Shown: positions 36,355-45,174 of the stretch, piece by piece
Position numbering within the stretch: the stretch's first letter is position 1
How the letters are laid out: every line of letters starts with the position of its first letter
Assembly (NCBI RefSeq): GCF_018595715.1
Contig: NZ_JAHEOJ010000026.1
Coordinates: 204,527 to 268,526 of the forward strand
Source: Glaciecola sp. XM2
GTDB lineage: Bacteria > Pseudomonadota > Gammaproteobacteria > Enterobacterales > Alteromonadaceae
Reading direction: 5' to 3'
Length of the DNA: 64,000 bases
Notes under the pieces: model-generated
The model's input: only the letters and a program-made list of their open reading frames with translations
Database searches by the model: none
Told to the model about the DNA's origin: nothing
Program-made: the position numbers and the translations under genes

Positions 36355-37793
36355 AACACATCCTTAGCTATGGGCAGTTCAATTTTTGTTACAACGCCCA
36401 CACCTTTTTTAATACTGATACTGAAGATTCCTGCATACTCTTCGACACTTGATTTGAGCAATGTCAAGCCCTGACCCAATTCAATTTTGTGTGCAACAGA
36501 GCCATTGTCAGCTACTTGAAAATGTATCATTTTATCTGTGGACCATAATCCAAACATTACTCTTGATGCATCACTATGTTTTCTAATGTTTTGCAACAAC
36601 TCTACTAACGCTCTACAGCAGAGGCTTCTTACAGCTTGCGGTAACTCAATATCAAGCTCTATATCTACATTTAGCTGCACATCGTTTTCTTGCTGCCAAG
36701 TATCAGTGATTTTTATTACTTCATCATTCAGCGAATTGTTTGACGCAGACTGATGTAATGCTGAAATTAGGCGATTAATTTGTTCAAAAGCGACTTTATT
36801 TTGAGTGGAAATATCATTAAGTAATGTTTTAGCTTGCTCTGGATCTGAGTCTAATAATTGTTTACAAGTTGCTAAGGTTAAATTGTTGGCAAATAACTGC
36901 TGTTTAACGGTGTCATGCAACTCAACGGCCAGCATATTGCGCTGCCGCAGCGTTTGTAATTGATTATTCGTTTCAATGTTTTGAGCCAGCCTCTCTGCCA
37001 TATTATTTAGTCTCTCAAAACTAACTCCGAGTTCGTCTTTGCTAACTATCTGAATTCTGTGATGAAGTTCGCCTACAGACCAAAAAGCAATGGTCTTATA
37101 CAAGTGATCAAGTCGATATTTTAATTGCCTACTCGCAAGAAATATAATGCAAAACCCACACGGCAGCACGACGGCTAATGGCACTAAAGCTTTTACAAAT
37201 ATTTCATAAAAATTCAACTCGTTAATTTTGGATACTATGCCTGACCTGAATTGGTTGGTAGGCCAGTTTATATCTAATATTGTGATCGCTATGGTTCCTT
37301 GTTCGCTGTTTTTTAAGCCTTGAATATACAAATAATTATTTTGATACTTTTCTAAACCTGAGTTATACCGCCCCATTAATTTGTCACTTAAGTCATCCCG
37401 CGAGGGAATTGGAATTTGACCACCAATGTCACCTTCCGCGAATTTAAAACTCCCAACTTGAGCCAATACACGCGACTCCAAAGAGATGAGTGCAACGCCA
37501 TTTAAGACTATTTCAAATTCTTGGCCCTTGTAAAAAAATGTTGAGCTAGTTAGCGCTATTGACTCCTCTAACTGTTGCTGCAACTGCCCCCTACTTCCAC
37601 TGGCAGCAATAATATTTTTTAATACAGGATTAATTGTACTAAACCAAGTTATTAATTCATTATTAGGCTGTCGTTTTTGGGCATTGAATACCGAAGTACT
37701 TACCATAAACATAATCGATAGTAGATACGTGACCGCTATAAGTGCCAGTGTGAGTTTGAATGTTAACGATTGATAAAATTTACCTGATTTCAT
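36351..37793 (-). CDS. Sensor histidine kinase, HisKA_3 (NarX/DesK) type
   Basis: The 480-aa membrane protein has TM helices at about residues 12-33 and 198-220 flanking a periplasmic sensor region, then a HAMP-like linker (residues about 221-275). The dimerisation domain has the phosphoacceptor His in MLAVELHDTVKQQ. The HATPase domain shows ALVELLQNIRKHS and a G-box near GLTLLKSS. The ligand is unknown. The adjacent BcrA-like ABC exporter suggests sensing of an antimicrobial or envelope stress (inference). Confidence 0.88.
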   Translation of the reverse strand: MKSGKFYQSLTFKLTLALIAVTYLLSIMFMVSTSVFNAQKRQPNNELITWFSTINPVLKNIIAASGSRGQLQQQLEESIALTSSTFFYKGQEFEIVLNGVALISLESRVLAQVGSFKFAEGDIGGQIPIPSRDDLSDKLMGRYNSGLEKYQNNYLYIQGLKNSEQGTIAITILDINWPTNQFRSGIVSKINELNFYEIFVKALVPLAVVLPCGFCIIFLASRQLKYRLDHLYKTIAFWSVGELHHRIQIVSKDELGVSFERLNNMAERLAQNIETNNQLQTLRQRNMLAVELHDTVKQQLFANNLTLATCKQLLDSDPEQAKTLLNDISTQNKVAFEQINRLISALHQSASNNSLNDEVIKITDTWQQENDVQLNVDIELDIELPQAVRSLCCRALVELLQNIRKHSDASRVMFGLWSTDKMIHFQVADNGSVAHKIELGQGLTLLKSSVEEYAGIFSISIKKGVGVVTKIELPIAKDVL

Positions 37794-37869
37794 AACGCAA
37801 AATTTACTTTTGGATTTCCAATAGTTTACCTCATCAATAATGACGTTCCATCGGTCTTGAGACCAATGC

Positions 37870-37898
37870 GAAAAACATCCTGCAAACCGATGTTTTTC
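37870..37898. promoter_or_regulatory. Perfect 10-bp inverted repeat between the two-component and ABC genes
   Basis: GAAAAACATC (37,870-37,879) and GATGTTTTTC (37,889-37,898) are perfect reverse complements separated by nine bases. It lies midway in the divergent intergenic region, 54 bases before the ABC ATPase start. A smaller dyad GGTCT/AGACC is nearby at 37,854-37,865. It is a plausible binding site for the LuxR-type regulator. Confidence 0.55.
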
Positions 37899-37951
37899 AA
37901 CGCGCTTTAATGTTTACTAAGATCAAAAGTTAGCAGAAAAAGAAAGTTCTT

Positions 37952-38887
37952 GTGAGCATTATTGAATTTAGTAAAGTGACAAAAACATTTGGGCAGCATA
38001 AAGTTTTAAACGAGGCTAGTTTCACTGTTCCGTATGGCAGTGTTTTTGGTTTTTTAGGGAACAATGGCGCAGGAAAGTCAACCACAGTGCGTTTGATGCT
38101 TGGTTTGCTCAAGCCATCCGACGGTGAAATTCGCTTATTTAGTCATCCTTCAACCATCGCATTACCAAAGTGCCTTAACAATATTGGCTGTATCATTGAT
38201 GCGCCGGCCTTATATCAGCATTTAACCGCCAATGAATACTTATCGCTTACCCAAAGAATGAAAAACATACCTAAAAACGATATTGATCGTGTTCTCAATA
38301 TTGTAGAGATGTTGCCGCATAAAAATGGCGTAATATCCGAGTTTTCTCTAGGTATGAAACAACGGCTAGCCATAGCCAATGCTTTGTTAGGTGCGCCAGA
38401 TTTATTAGTTCTTGATGAGCCTACTAACGGCTTAGATCCTCAAGGCATGGTTGATATTCGCGAATTATTAAGGTCCCTGCCTAAAAAAACTGGCAGCACA
38501 ATATTCGTATCCAGTCATTTATTAAGTGAAGTAGAAAGAATCGTCAGCCACGTAGCTATCATTAATCGTGGAGAAGTTGTATTGCAAGATACCTTAAAGA
38601 ATTTAGTAAGCGCAGAAGGAAAACTCACCGTTTCCTGCGAACAGCTATCAAACGCTAAAACTTTATTATCAGCTGCAGACTTTCAGTGCTCAACTAACCT
38701 GTCCGGAGAGCTTATTATAGGAGGAATTTCAAAGACTCAGTGTTCGCAAATTCATCATTTATTATCCAAACATCGAATTGACTTTTGGCAGTCAACTTTC
38801 GACCAGCTATCGTTGGAAGAGACCTTTATGAAAATATGCAATAAACAAGAAAATGTTAAATCATTCGACAGGAAGCGCGTCGCATGA
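37952..38887 (+). CDS. ABC transporter ATPase, BcrA/CcmA-like
   Basis: The 311-aa protein has Walker A FLGNNGAGKST, signature EFSLGMKQRLAIANA, Walker B LLVLDEPTNGLDPQG and the H-loop SSHLLSE. The C-terminal 90 residues are an accessory domain. This is the class of ATPases paired with antimicrobial peptide or antibiotic exporters (BcrA, LanF). The GTG start at 37,952 fits. It overlaps the permease by four bases (ATGA). The adjacent divergent two-component pair suggests inducible detoxification. Confidence 0.9.
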   Translation: MSIIEFSKVTKTFGQHKVLNEASFTVPYGSVFGFLGNNGAGKSTTVRLMLGLLKPSDGEIRLFSHPSTIALPKCLNNIGCIIDAPALYQHLTANEYLSLTQRMKNIPKNDIDRVLNIVEMLPHKNGVISEFSLGMKQRLAIANALLGAPDLLVLDEPTNGLDPQGMVDIRELLRSLPKKTGSTIFVSSHLLSEVERIVSHVAIINRGEVVLQDTLKNLVSAEGKLTVSCEQLSNAKTLLSAADFQCSTNLSGELIIGGISKTQCSQIHHLLSKHRIDFWQSTFDQLSLEETFMKICNKQENVKSFDRKRVA

Positions 38888-39630
38888 TCAGTCAATTTAT
38901 CAATTTAATTGCAATAGAATTCACTAAATTAAAACGCTCACAGGCTTTATTAATGACTCTATTGTGTCCACTGAGTGTGGTTGGATTACAGTTTCTAATG
39001 GTTGTAGAAGGCGGTGGAAAGTTTGTCTCTGACAAAGGGTGGGATACCTATTGGTATGGTGCTATGTCATTGTGGTACATGCTAATGTTCCCACTTTATG
39101 TAGCGCTCATCACTTCCCTGGTAAATGGGATTGAACATAAGCAAGATGGCTGGCGATTTATGGCTACTCTTCCCATCAAACAATGGCAAGTTTTTGTTGT
39201 AAAGGGCTTAGTTAGTTGGCTCTTTGTATTTATTGCAAGTGTGTTGATGTATTTGTTTACTAGTGCAAGTATTGTTTTGATGATGCTTATAGGTTATGAC
39301 GCAGAAGTATCATTTACTTCACCATTCCTTTTGCACTTAACTAAAGCGATGGTTGCGGCCTTGCCTATAATCACGTTGGGGCATGTAATCAGTTGGCGCA
39401 TTAAAAACATTATTCTTCCTTTAGCTCTTGGCGTTATTATGACAATTATAGCAAGTACGGTTGCTCGTTCTAAATATTGGGTATACGACCCTTGGACATA
39501 CCATATAGCGGCAACTCTGAATCCAAGAGAAGAATTGAATTTTCAAGCTATCGCCTTGGGTGCTGTTTTAGGGTTAAGTATATTTGTTTTAAGTGCGTGG
39601 TTACTTAATAAAAGAGAAGTCTTTAGCTAA
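38884..39630 (+). CDS. ABC-2 type permease
   Basis: The 248-aa protein has about six TM helices: one near residues 18-36, then after a loop at 60-80, 105-130, 145-165, 175-195 and 225-243. The N-terminal MISQFINLIAIEFTKLKRS and KQWQVFVVKGLVSW are typical of lantibiotic-immunity (MutE/EpiE/SpaE-like) permeases. With the upstream ATPase it makes a complete exporter. No structural bacteriocin gene is nearby, so it probably serves self-protection against outside peptides. Confidence 0.82.
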   Translation: MISQFINLIAIEFTKLKRSQALLMTLLCPLSVVGLQFLMVVEGGGKFVSDKGWDTYWYGAMSLWYMLMFPLYVALITSLVNGIEHKQDGWRFMATLPIKQWQVFVVKGLVSWLFVFIASVLMYLFTSASIVLMMLIGYDAEVSFTSPFLLHLTKAMVAALPIITLGHVISWRIKNIILPLALGVIMTIIASTVARSKYWVYDPWTYHIAATLNPREELNFQAIALGAVLGLSIFVLSAWLLNKREVFS

Positions 39631-39893
39631 CGCTTGTGATATTAACGAAATAGTTACTAAATCTATTATTCATGTTTCGTTAGATATAGCCATTATCAAT
39701 CTAAATAAGTGGCCCACTAACCGCCCGTTGAATAACATGTTTAGCATTTGCACGAACTCGTTGTGGCCTCGTAAATTTATAACCGTTATGAATCAACTGA
39801 CATGTAGTGGCTCTCTACTAATTTGTTATTTGTATCGAAATCTAACTAAGACCAGTGTGATTACATGACACGATGTGATGATTGAAGTCTGTT

Positions 39894-39939
39894 CCTTACA
39901 AGGCGAGGGTCACTGGTTCAAGCCCAGTAGCGTCCACCA
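39894..39939 (+). repeat. 46-bp copy of the tRNA-Val 3' end (putative attR)
   Basis: CCTTACAAGGCGAGGGTCAC and the following bases to CCACCA match tRNA-Val copy 3 exactly from the anticodon loop to the encoded CCA. The 5' half of the tRNA is absent. This is the standard footprint left when an integrative element enters the 3' end of a tRNA gene and carries a copy to the far end. No integrase was found between 30,819 and 39,893. Confidence 0.88.
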
Positions 39940-40309
39940 CCTTTCTTTTCAAGCACTTACCTTAACTTTTCCTTAAAATATATGGTCAAATTTGGTTTAT
40001 GGGACGCGAATGGGTCATTAGCGAGCCACGAATGGGTATTTTGTGGGATTTTATTGAGAAAAATTGTAATCATAATATTCCTCAAACCCATTACATACCT
40101 ATCATCCAGACCATTAACTCAGGGCGAACTTAGTAATCACATAAAATAACGTTTCTCGTGAAAACACAAACTTTAGACTTATGGATTACGAATTTGAAAC
40201 ATTGTATATTTTTCAAAAACATTTGACACAAATTTAACCTTTTTTGGGAAGGTTTATCAGTTGTGATACGAGGGTGCTAAAAGCATGTACATCGTTCACT
40301 ATGCAGGTG
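39940..40309. other. A/T-rich intergenic region
   Basis: No gene is visible. A small hairpin AACCTT/AAGGTT at 40,236-40,254 lies 55 bases after the stop of the next minus-strand gene and may help end its transcript; its T-run is weak. Confidence 0.4.
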
Positions 40310-41605
40310 TTACTTCATTAAGAGCGCTACTAAGGCAACACATAAAGAAGATATTGAAATGAGTAAAATTACTCGCTGCAACCTTGCCGTTGAGATATTT
40401 TGAGTTAATCCAGTTACTGTTTTCATCATTTCCAAAAAAGTTTTCGTTTCCTCAATTATCTCTTCACCTTTCTGTTTAAACATTATCTTGTAATATCCAG
40501 CAAGTGTTCCTTTTTTTTCACCACAAGACGAGTGTTCAGCACTAGCATGCTTCTGAAGAAAAAATTTGTCATTTGAAAGTTTAGTTATGTCACGACACGC
40601 TAGTTCTATATCATATAAGCTGTATTGTGTGAGTTCGCGCAACTCTTTCAGATTTTTCAAAGTGCTGAAAGATTGGTTTGCCGCGGCAAGGTCTCTCTTT
40701 TTCGCTAAAACCTCTCGACACGTATCTAAAAATCTGGAAAATGACCAACTTGTCATCAATTTAACAATATCGTGTTCAAGGTGGCCGCATATCAGCAAAC
40801 TAGTCACGTCTTCTTCCATGTCACCAAATCCTGACATTAGTTCGACATCATTTCTTCTACAAGCAAAATTTAGACGTCGTGTATCATTATATTTATCAGA
40901 GGTTTGGCTAAAGCGGACATTTGGATAATGGTCCATCGTGTAAACGCTATATTGATTGATAAATCCTGGACCTAAAAATGCGTTTTTTCTGTCCATATCT
41001 GATGTAAATGGCGCTCGTTTGTCGGTGATATATAGTCCAGCTCTAGGATAATGATTAACACCACTAAGCGAAAAAAAGCCAGGAAAAAAGTCTTTTATCC
41101 AAATCGCACATTTCTTTTCAATCCCACCCATCTCTAAACAATAGGCTCTTTCTTTCATTACACTGTGACTGGGCATGCTTCTATTATGTAGCTGATTACC
41201 ACCAAATAAAATATAGCGGATAAGTTTTAATGTTGAACGTTTATGTGTTTTCTCATATTTCGTCTTTTCCTGCTCCTTCATTGAGTTTTCTAAAACTGAG
41301 TAATACTCAGTGTCAAAATCAAAGCGGAGATTCAGTAATGTCAAACTTGTAGAAATTGACGTAAGCGACATCGTCACCTGATAAATATGTGGATGCGGGC
41401 GAGGCAACCCACCCACTTTTAGAGGGTTATATGTTTTATCCAAAGAAATTGTATGTAAATTTATCCAACCAGCAGACTTCCCTTCTCGAGTATCCTTCAA
41501 CCATTTTTCTAGCTTAGAAGAAGGTGTGGAAAACTTCTCCTCATCGAAAATTTTCAATCCTTTATTTAAACCTTTTAATGTTGAAGGGGTAAATAACTCT
41601 GCCAT
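40310..41605 (-). CDS. Unrecognised 431-aa protein with C-terminal membrane anchor
   Basis: I do not recognise this family. The coding frame is long and uninterrupted. The C-terminus has a single hydrophobic segment (VILLISISSLCVALVALLM, about residues 411-429), so it looks tail-anchored with the bulk in the cytoplasm. Regions rich in aromatic and charged residues (GLPRPHPHIYQVTM, FFPGFFSLSGVNHYPRAGLY, GPGFINQYSVYTMDHYPNVR) suggest a beta-rich domain, then a helical C-terminal half. The frame stays open for about 60 codons upstream of the ATG to a CTG at 41,785 with protein-like composition (KVDNLVSQLIDYFGPTRR), but offers no ATG, GTG or TTG. The true start may therefore be non-canonical or the 5' end may be mutated. 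It stands alone between two islands. Confidence 0.6.
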   Translation of the reverse strand: MAELFTPSTLKGLNKGLKIFDEEKFSTPSSKLEKWLKDTREGKSAGWINLHTISLDKTYNPLKVGGLPRPHPHIYQVTMSLTSISTSLTLLNLRFDFDTEYYSVLENSMKEQEKTKYEKTHKRSTLKLIRYILFGGNQLHNRSMPSHSVMKERAYCLEMGGIEKKCAIWIKDFFPGFFSLSGVNHYPRAGLYITDKRAPFTSDMDRKNAFLGPGFINQYSVYTMDHYPNVRFSQTSDKYNDTRRLNFACRRNDVELMSGFGDMEEDVTSLLICGHLEHDIVKLMTSWSFSRFLDTCREVLAKKRDLAAANQSFSTLKNLKELRELTQYSLYDIELACRDITKLSNDKFFLQKHASAEHSSCGEKKGTLAGYYKIMFKQKGEEIIEETKTFLEMMKTVTGLTQNISTARLQRVILLISISSLCVALVALLMK

Positions 41606-41991
41606 CCAAATTGATGGACATTCTACTCGTTCATCAGGAGGGAATTGTGCATGTTCAGCATCAGGAGAGGACCTATCGGAAGCTTCGAACTGTTTTGTAA
41701 GACGCTTTGCCTTTGATAAAGAGTAAAGTCGTCGGGTTGGACCAAAATAGTCAATTAATTGGCTTACAAGGTTGTCTACTTTCAGACCAAATTAAAATGC
41801 ATATTATGGACTACAATACACTAGTGGGTTAGTATTCAATTAAAAAAACAAAGTAGCTGCTAAAGTAAATAATATGAGGTATGTAGTCAATGCATCCGTG
41901 TGTGCTCTAATTCTCAACTGTTCCAACACACAGGATACATCTTTTCACTCTTTGTTTTAATAAAGATTAAACGGAAGTCACAACTTAGATA
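41606..41991. other. Region between the unknown gene and the TonB receptor
   Basis: The right part of the unknown gene's open frame (to about 41,785) and an A/T-rich stretch. No terminator or RNA is clear. An ATG followed by a six-codon frame ending near 41,787 lies just before the CTG of that frame, in a different phase, which may indicate a lost start by frameshift. Confidence 0.4.
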
Positions 41992-44031
41992 TCAAAACGA
42001 CACCCTAACCCCCGCATTTGCAATAAACCCATCATTCCTAGACCATATATCAGTTGTCCATTGACCACTTGGTGCTCTTGCAGGCAATAGCAACGGATGT
42101 TCATCAGTTTGTTTGATATCCAGAAGATTCTCCAGATTTATAAAATAACTGGCACGACCAACCGTAATTTCACCCATAAGCCCTAAGTGCCAGTAAGGGT
42201 CGGACTCATCGATAAACGGATTGTCGTTCACGCGTTGCGGACCTGTATAATAAGCTTCGAACCCTACTCGAAATTCATCTTCTTCCTCCCACATGGCAAC
42301 AAAACCTGCTGAATGCTGCGGTGTGAGTGAAATTTTTTGTCTATCTCCGTCGGCAGTAGCTTGTTCAGTAGCATCTAAGTAAAGATAACTAGCAGTCAGT
42401 TTAATATCGTGCCAATAATATCGTACTAACACTTCCGACCCTCGAATTTGACTTTCTCCATCTGCATTGACGAGTCTCACTCGGTCTAGCATCATATTTT
42501 CCTCAGACGATAAAGCTTCTAACTCTGTTACGTTTTCAACATTTGATCCAAACAATGTAAAGCTAGTTTCTATGTTGTTGTAGGTATAGGTGAAGTCCAG
42601 CGACGCTGTTTCTGCTTGTTCTTCTACCAAGCCTTGGATTGGTGCCAACCTAGATAGCCCTGCGGCTTCAATTTCTTCTACGAATGGCGTAGGTGCGTAA
42701 TAGCCTTTTCCATAAGAGCCTCGGATCGTTAAATCGCCAGGTCGATATAGTAGCGATACCCTTGGGCTTACCTGGGTACCAAAATCACTGTGTTCATCAA
42801 CTCTTGCGCTGACAGAAGTTGTCAATTCAGAGGTCATTTCATAGTCTACTTGCGCAAATAGACTTGGCACCTCGTAAGAGTAGTCAAATGTTGGAAAAGT
42901 ATCCGATTCATAAATATCAGACAAATATGCTAGACCGACCACCCAATCGCTTCTATCAGTATAACCAGACAAACTACTCTCTAATAAATAACTATCGTGT
43001 TTGTCGTCTTCAATAACATCACCAAAAAGGTGATTATGCTCTTGTATCATGGCTGATGCTCTGGTTGAGAAGGTATAATTGTCGCCAAGGGGCATGGTAA
43101 AAACCAAGCCACTGTCGAAACGCTTTGAATCCTGCGTTTGTTCAAACGCGTCACCATCTGCTACCACACCGCCATCCACAGTCCCCCCTCTTCTGTTTTC
43201 GGTCATATAACCAGCAGTAAAATACAGACTTTCACCCTCGTCCCCGTTCCAAAATAATCTAGGGCGGACGGTGTAGCGCTCATACCCAGCCAAGTCTATC
43301 CAATCGTCATTATCAATATCGACACTTTTTTGGTGATGAGCGCCTGCGGTTAAGGAGCCTTTTAGTGAAGTTGATAAGGGGGATTCTATGTATGTGGTGA
43401 CATCTTGAGCGTCACGGGTAGTCAGATTAACGATAGTCTCTCCATTAAACTCTTCGCCTGGCCGTCTAGAGACAAGATTAATAACGCCACCTAAGGCCGA
43501 GCCGCCATACAAAGAAGATGCGGAGCCTTTGATTATTTCAACCCTCCCTAAATCAGTAGGCGGGATTTGTAATATGCCGATTGAAGCAGCTTGGTTTCCA
43601 TACAGAGGTAATCCATCTGCAAGTAGCTGAGTGTATCGCCCGTAAAGGCCTTGTAGACGAATATTTGCGCTGCCAAGAGCGGGTGAAGTCGTCTGAACGC
43701 GCACACCTCCGGTCTCTGCAACAAGCATAGATATATTCCCTGGGCGCATGGTTGATTTTTCCATTATCTCTTCACGGTTAATTATCTCTACACGCATTGG
43801 CAGTTCGTCTGCAATCCGACCTGATCGGGTTGCTTGTACAATAATTTTCTCGACGTCTTCATCATCATCGTGATCTTCTTGATGCAAATCGTTTGTTTCG
43901 CTAAGCGTGCTGCCAGACCCTTGAACGGGTTCTTTAGCGTTTGACTCTATCGCTAACTTTTGACCGGCAATGGCCTCAGATGCACACGTAAACAAGATAA
44001 CTAGCGAGGCGATGCGTGATAACGAAAACAT
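41992..44031 (-). CDS. TonB-dependent outer-membrane receptor
   Basis: The product is about 679 aa: signal peptide (ends CASEAIA), a short acidic/His stretch (HQEDHDDDEDVEKI), then a TonB-box-like IIVQATRSGR. The plug domain includes NIRLQGLYGRYTQLLADGLPLYG and VEIIKGSASSLYGGSALGGVINLVSRR. A 22-strand-type barrel ends in a terminal aromatic residue (GVRVSF). The ATG at 44,031 with GGAG is preferred over the TTG at 44,049. A MerR-type promoter stands directly upstream and the divergent gene is a MerR-family regulator, so the receptor is probably metal-controlled. Its ligand could be a metal complex; this is inference. Confidence 0.88.
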   Translation of the reverse strand: MFSLSRIASLVILFTCASEAIAGQKLAIESNAKEPVQGSGSTLSETNDLHQEDHDDDEDVEKIIVQATRSGRIADELPMRVEIINREEIMEKSTMRPGNISMLVAETGGVRVQTTSPALGSANIRLQGLYGRYTQLLADGLPLYGNQAASIGILQIPPTDLGRVEIIKGSASSLYGGSALGGVINLVSRRPGEEFNGETIVNLTTRDAQDVTTYIESPLSTSLKGSLTAGAHHQKSVDIDNDDWIDLAGYERYTVRPRLFWNGDEGESLYFTAGYMTENRRGGTVDGGVVADGDAFEQTQDSKRFDSGLVFTMPLGDNYTFSTRASAMIQEHNHLFGDVIEDDKHDSYLLESSLSGYTDRSDWVVGLAYLSDIYESDTFPTFDYSYEVPSLFAQVDYEMTSELTTSVSARVDEHSDFGTQVSPRVSLLYRPGDLTIRGSYGKGYYAPTPFVEEIEAAGLSRLAPIQGLVEEQAETASLDFTYTYNNIETSFTLFGSNVENVTELEALSSEENMMLDRVRLVNADGESQIRGSEVLVRYYWHDIKLTASYLYLDATEQATADGDRQKISLTPQHSAGFVAMWEEEDEFRVGFEAYYTGPQRVNDNPFIDESDPYWHLGLMGEITVGRASYFINLENLLDIKQTDEHPLLLPARAPSGQWTTDIWSRNDGFIANAGVRVSF

Positions 44032-44067
44032 AAAACTGCTCCAATTCAATATTATTAATGTACAATA

Positions 44068-44098
44068 ATTATAAAGCTTACAGTAACTGGAAGGTCAA
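44068..44098 (-). promoter_or_regulatory. MerR-type promoter/operator for the TonB receptor
   Basis: On the minus strand TTGACC (44,098-44,093) and TATAAT (44,073-44,068) are separated by 19 bases, the over-long spacing that MerR-family activators correct by DNA distortion. The spacer contains the dyad CTTxCAG-TTA-CTGxAAG. The TTG start of the divergent regulator overlaps the -35 edge. Confidence 0.85.
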
Positions 44099-44099
44099 C

Positions 44100-44489
44100 T
44101 TGAAAATCAGCGAATTAGCGAAAGCTACAAATGTGACTGCTAAAACAATTCGTTATTACGAGCAAGTCAATCTGCTATTGCCAGCTAAAAGAAGTGAGAG
44201 TGGATACAGGCATTACGATAAAAAAGATATTGCAACGCTGGTGTTCATAAGGCGTTGTAGAGAACTTAATATCCCTATTATCAATATAAAGCGCCTGCTA
44301 GATGTTCAGAATAACCCAAACGATTCTTGCGCCTTTATCGACGAAATGATTCAAAATCAACTTATTCGCATTCAGGAGGCTCAGAAAGAGCTCGCTATGT
44401 TAGAAAAGTCATTAGCGTCACTTGCATCATCGTGCAACAATCATACTGTTGAAGGATGCTCGATACTGCATCAGTTGCAATCCCCTTAG
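44100..44489 (+). CDS. MerR-family metal-responsive regulator
   Basis: The 129-aa protein starts at TTG 44,100 (MKISELAKATNVTAKTIRYYE), preceded by AAGG; an in-frame ATG at 44,058 would add 14 residues across the operator. The winged HTH is at residues 1-70, then a dimerisation helix. Metal ligands are Cys77, Cys112 and Cys120. Cys77 is typical of regulators for divalent ions (Zn, Cd, Pb, Hg), and the Cys112-Cys120 spacing is like CueR. The exact metal is uncertain. It is divergent from the TonB receptor and likely controls it through the 19-bp-spacer promoter. Confidence 0.85.
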   Translation: MKISELAKATNVTAKTIRYYEQVNLLLPAKRSESGYRHYDKKDIATLVFIRRCRELNIPIINIKRLLDVQNNPNDSCAFIDEMIQNQLIRIQEAQKELAMLEKSLASLASSCNNHTVEGCSILHQLQSP

Positions 44490-44607
44490 CTCAGTCTGAT
44501 AACACAAAGTGACTTTGGTATATGTTGTTTCTAAGTGATGAATAACGAGAGCGCGGACATTTAGCTAAATGTTACAAAATATAAGCAATTAACTACTTTT
44601 GCATCAG

Positions 44608-44820
44608 TTACTTGCAACAACTGTTACCTTCTTGAATTGGCGGGCATTGCACCGTTCCATATGAGCAATAAACGCAACAGTCTCCGCTAAGAGGTTTCAG
44701 TATTGATTTGCAATGAGTGCATTCATAGAAAAATTGACACGCAGTGGTTGGCATTTCCTCTAGTTGGCTATAATTGCATTTAGGGCATGTAATTGTTGAT
44801 AAAAGCTCTGTTTCGGACAA
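44608..44820 (-). CDS. Small GDCCxYC-motif zinc-ribbon protein
   Basis: The 70-aa Cys-rich protein has CPKC, CQFFYECTHC and the signature GDCCVYCSYG, then CPPIQ and a CC near the end. In other organisms this family occurs with mer genes and sometimes has selenocysteine in the motif (family knowledge); here the position is Tyr-Cys. Start is a TTG at 44,820 with GGGAG upstream. It is the last gene of the mer operon on the minus strand. Its function is unknown. Confidence 0.8.
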   Translation of the reverse strand: MSETELLSTITCPKCNYSQLEEMPTTACQFFYECTHCKSILKPLSGDCCVYCSYGTVQCPPIQEGNSCCK

Positions 44821-44867
44821 AGGATAGTGCTCCCAATTTGATTTTAAAAAAGCGATTCGAGAGTAAG

Positions 44868-45143
44868 TTAAGATTTTATTCTTGAGGGGAAACCAGCATT
44901 CTCTGTCGCTTTGGTTAGCTCATCAGGGCTAGTAACTTCGTCGTCAAATATCACGACAGCCAGTTTGTTTTCGAATGTAACATCCACTTCTTTTACACCT
45001 TTTACACGCTCTAGTGCTTTTTCTACTGTTATTGGGCATGTAGCACAATCCATTGACGGCACTTCTAAAGTAACGGTTATATCTTTAGCAAATGCTACGG
45101 TGCTGCTGACTAACAATAATGACGTGAATAATAATTTTTTCAT
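44868..45143 (-). CDS. merP: Periplasmic mercury-binding protein
   Basis: The 91-aa protein has a signal peptide (about residues 1-19) and an HMA fold with the metal motif SMDCATCP, which gives Cys ligands for Hg2+. It passes the ion to MerT. GGAG precedes the ATG. It lies 31 bases after merT on the same strand. Confidence 0.92.
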   Translation of the reverse strand: MKKLLFTSLLLVSSTVAFAKDITVTLEVPSMDCATCPITVEKALERVKGVKEVDVTFENKLAVVIFDDEVTSPDELTKATENAGFPSRIKS

Positions 45144-45174
45144 TTTTTCTCCGATTAAATTTCAGCGATAGTAG

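Noticed and set aside
30819..39893. A hidden integrase or recombinase in the tRNA-Val hotspot
   Set aside because: All frames here were checked; none has tyrosine or serine recombinase motifs.
44868..45143. Copper chaperone (CopZ) instead of MerP
   Set aside because: The signal peptide and DCATCP motif with adjacent merT and merR make MerP the better reading.
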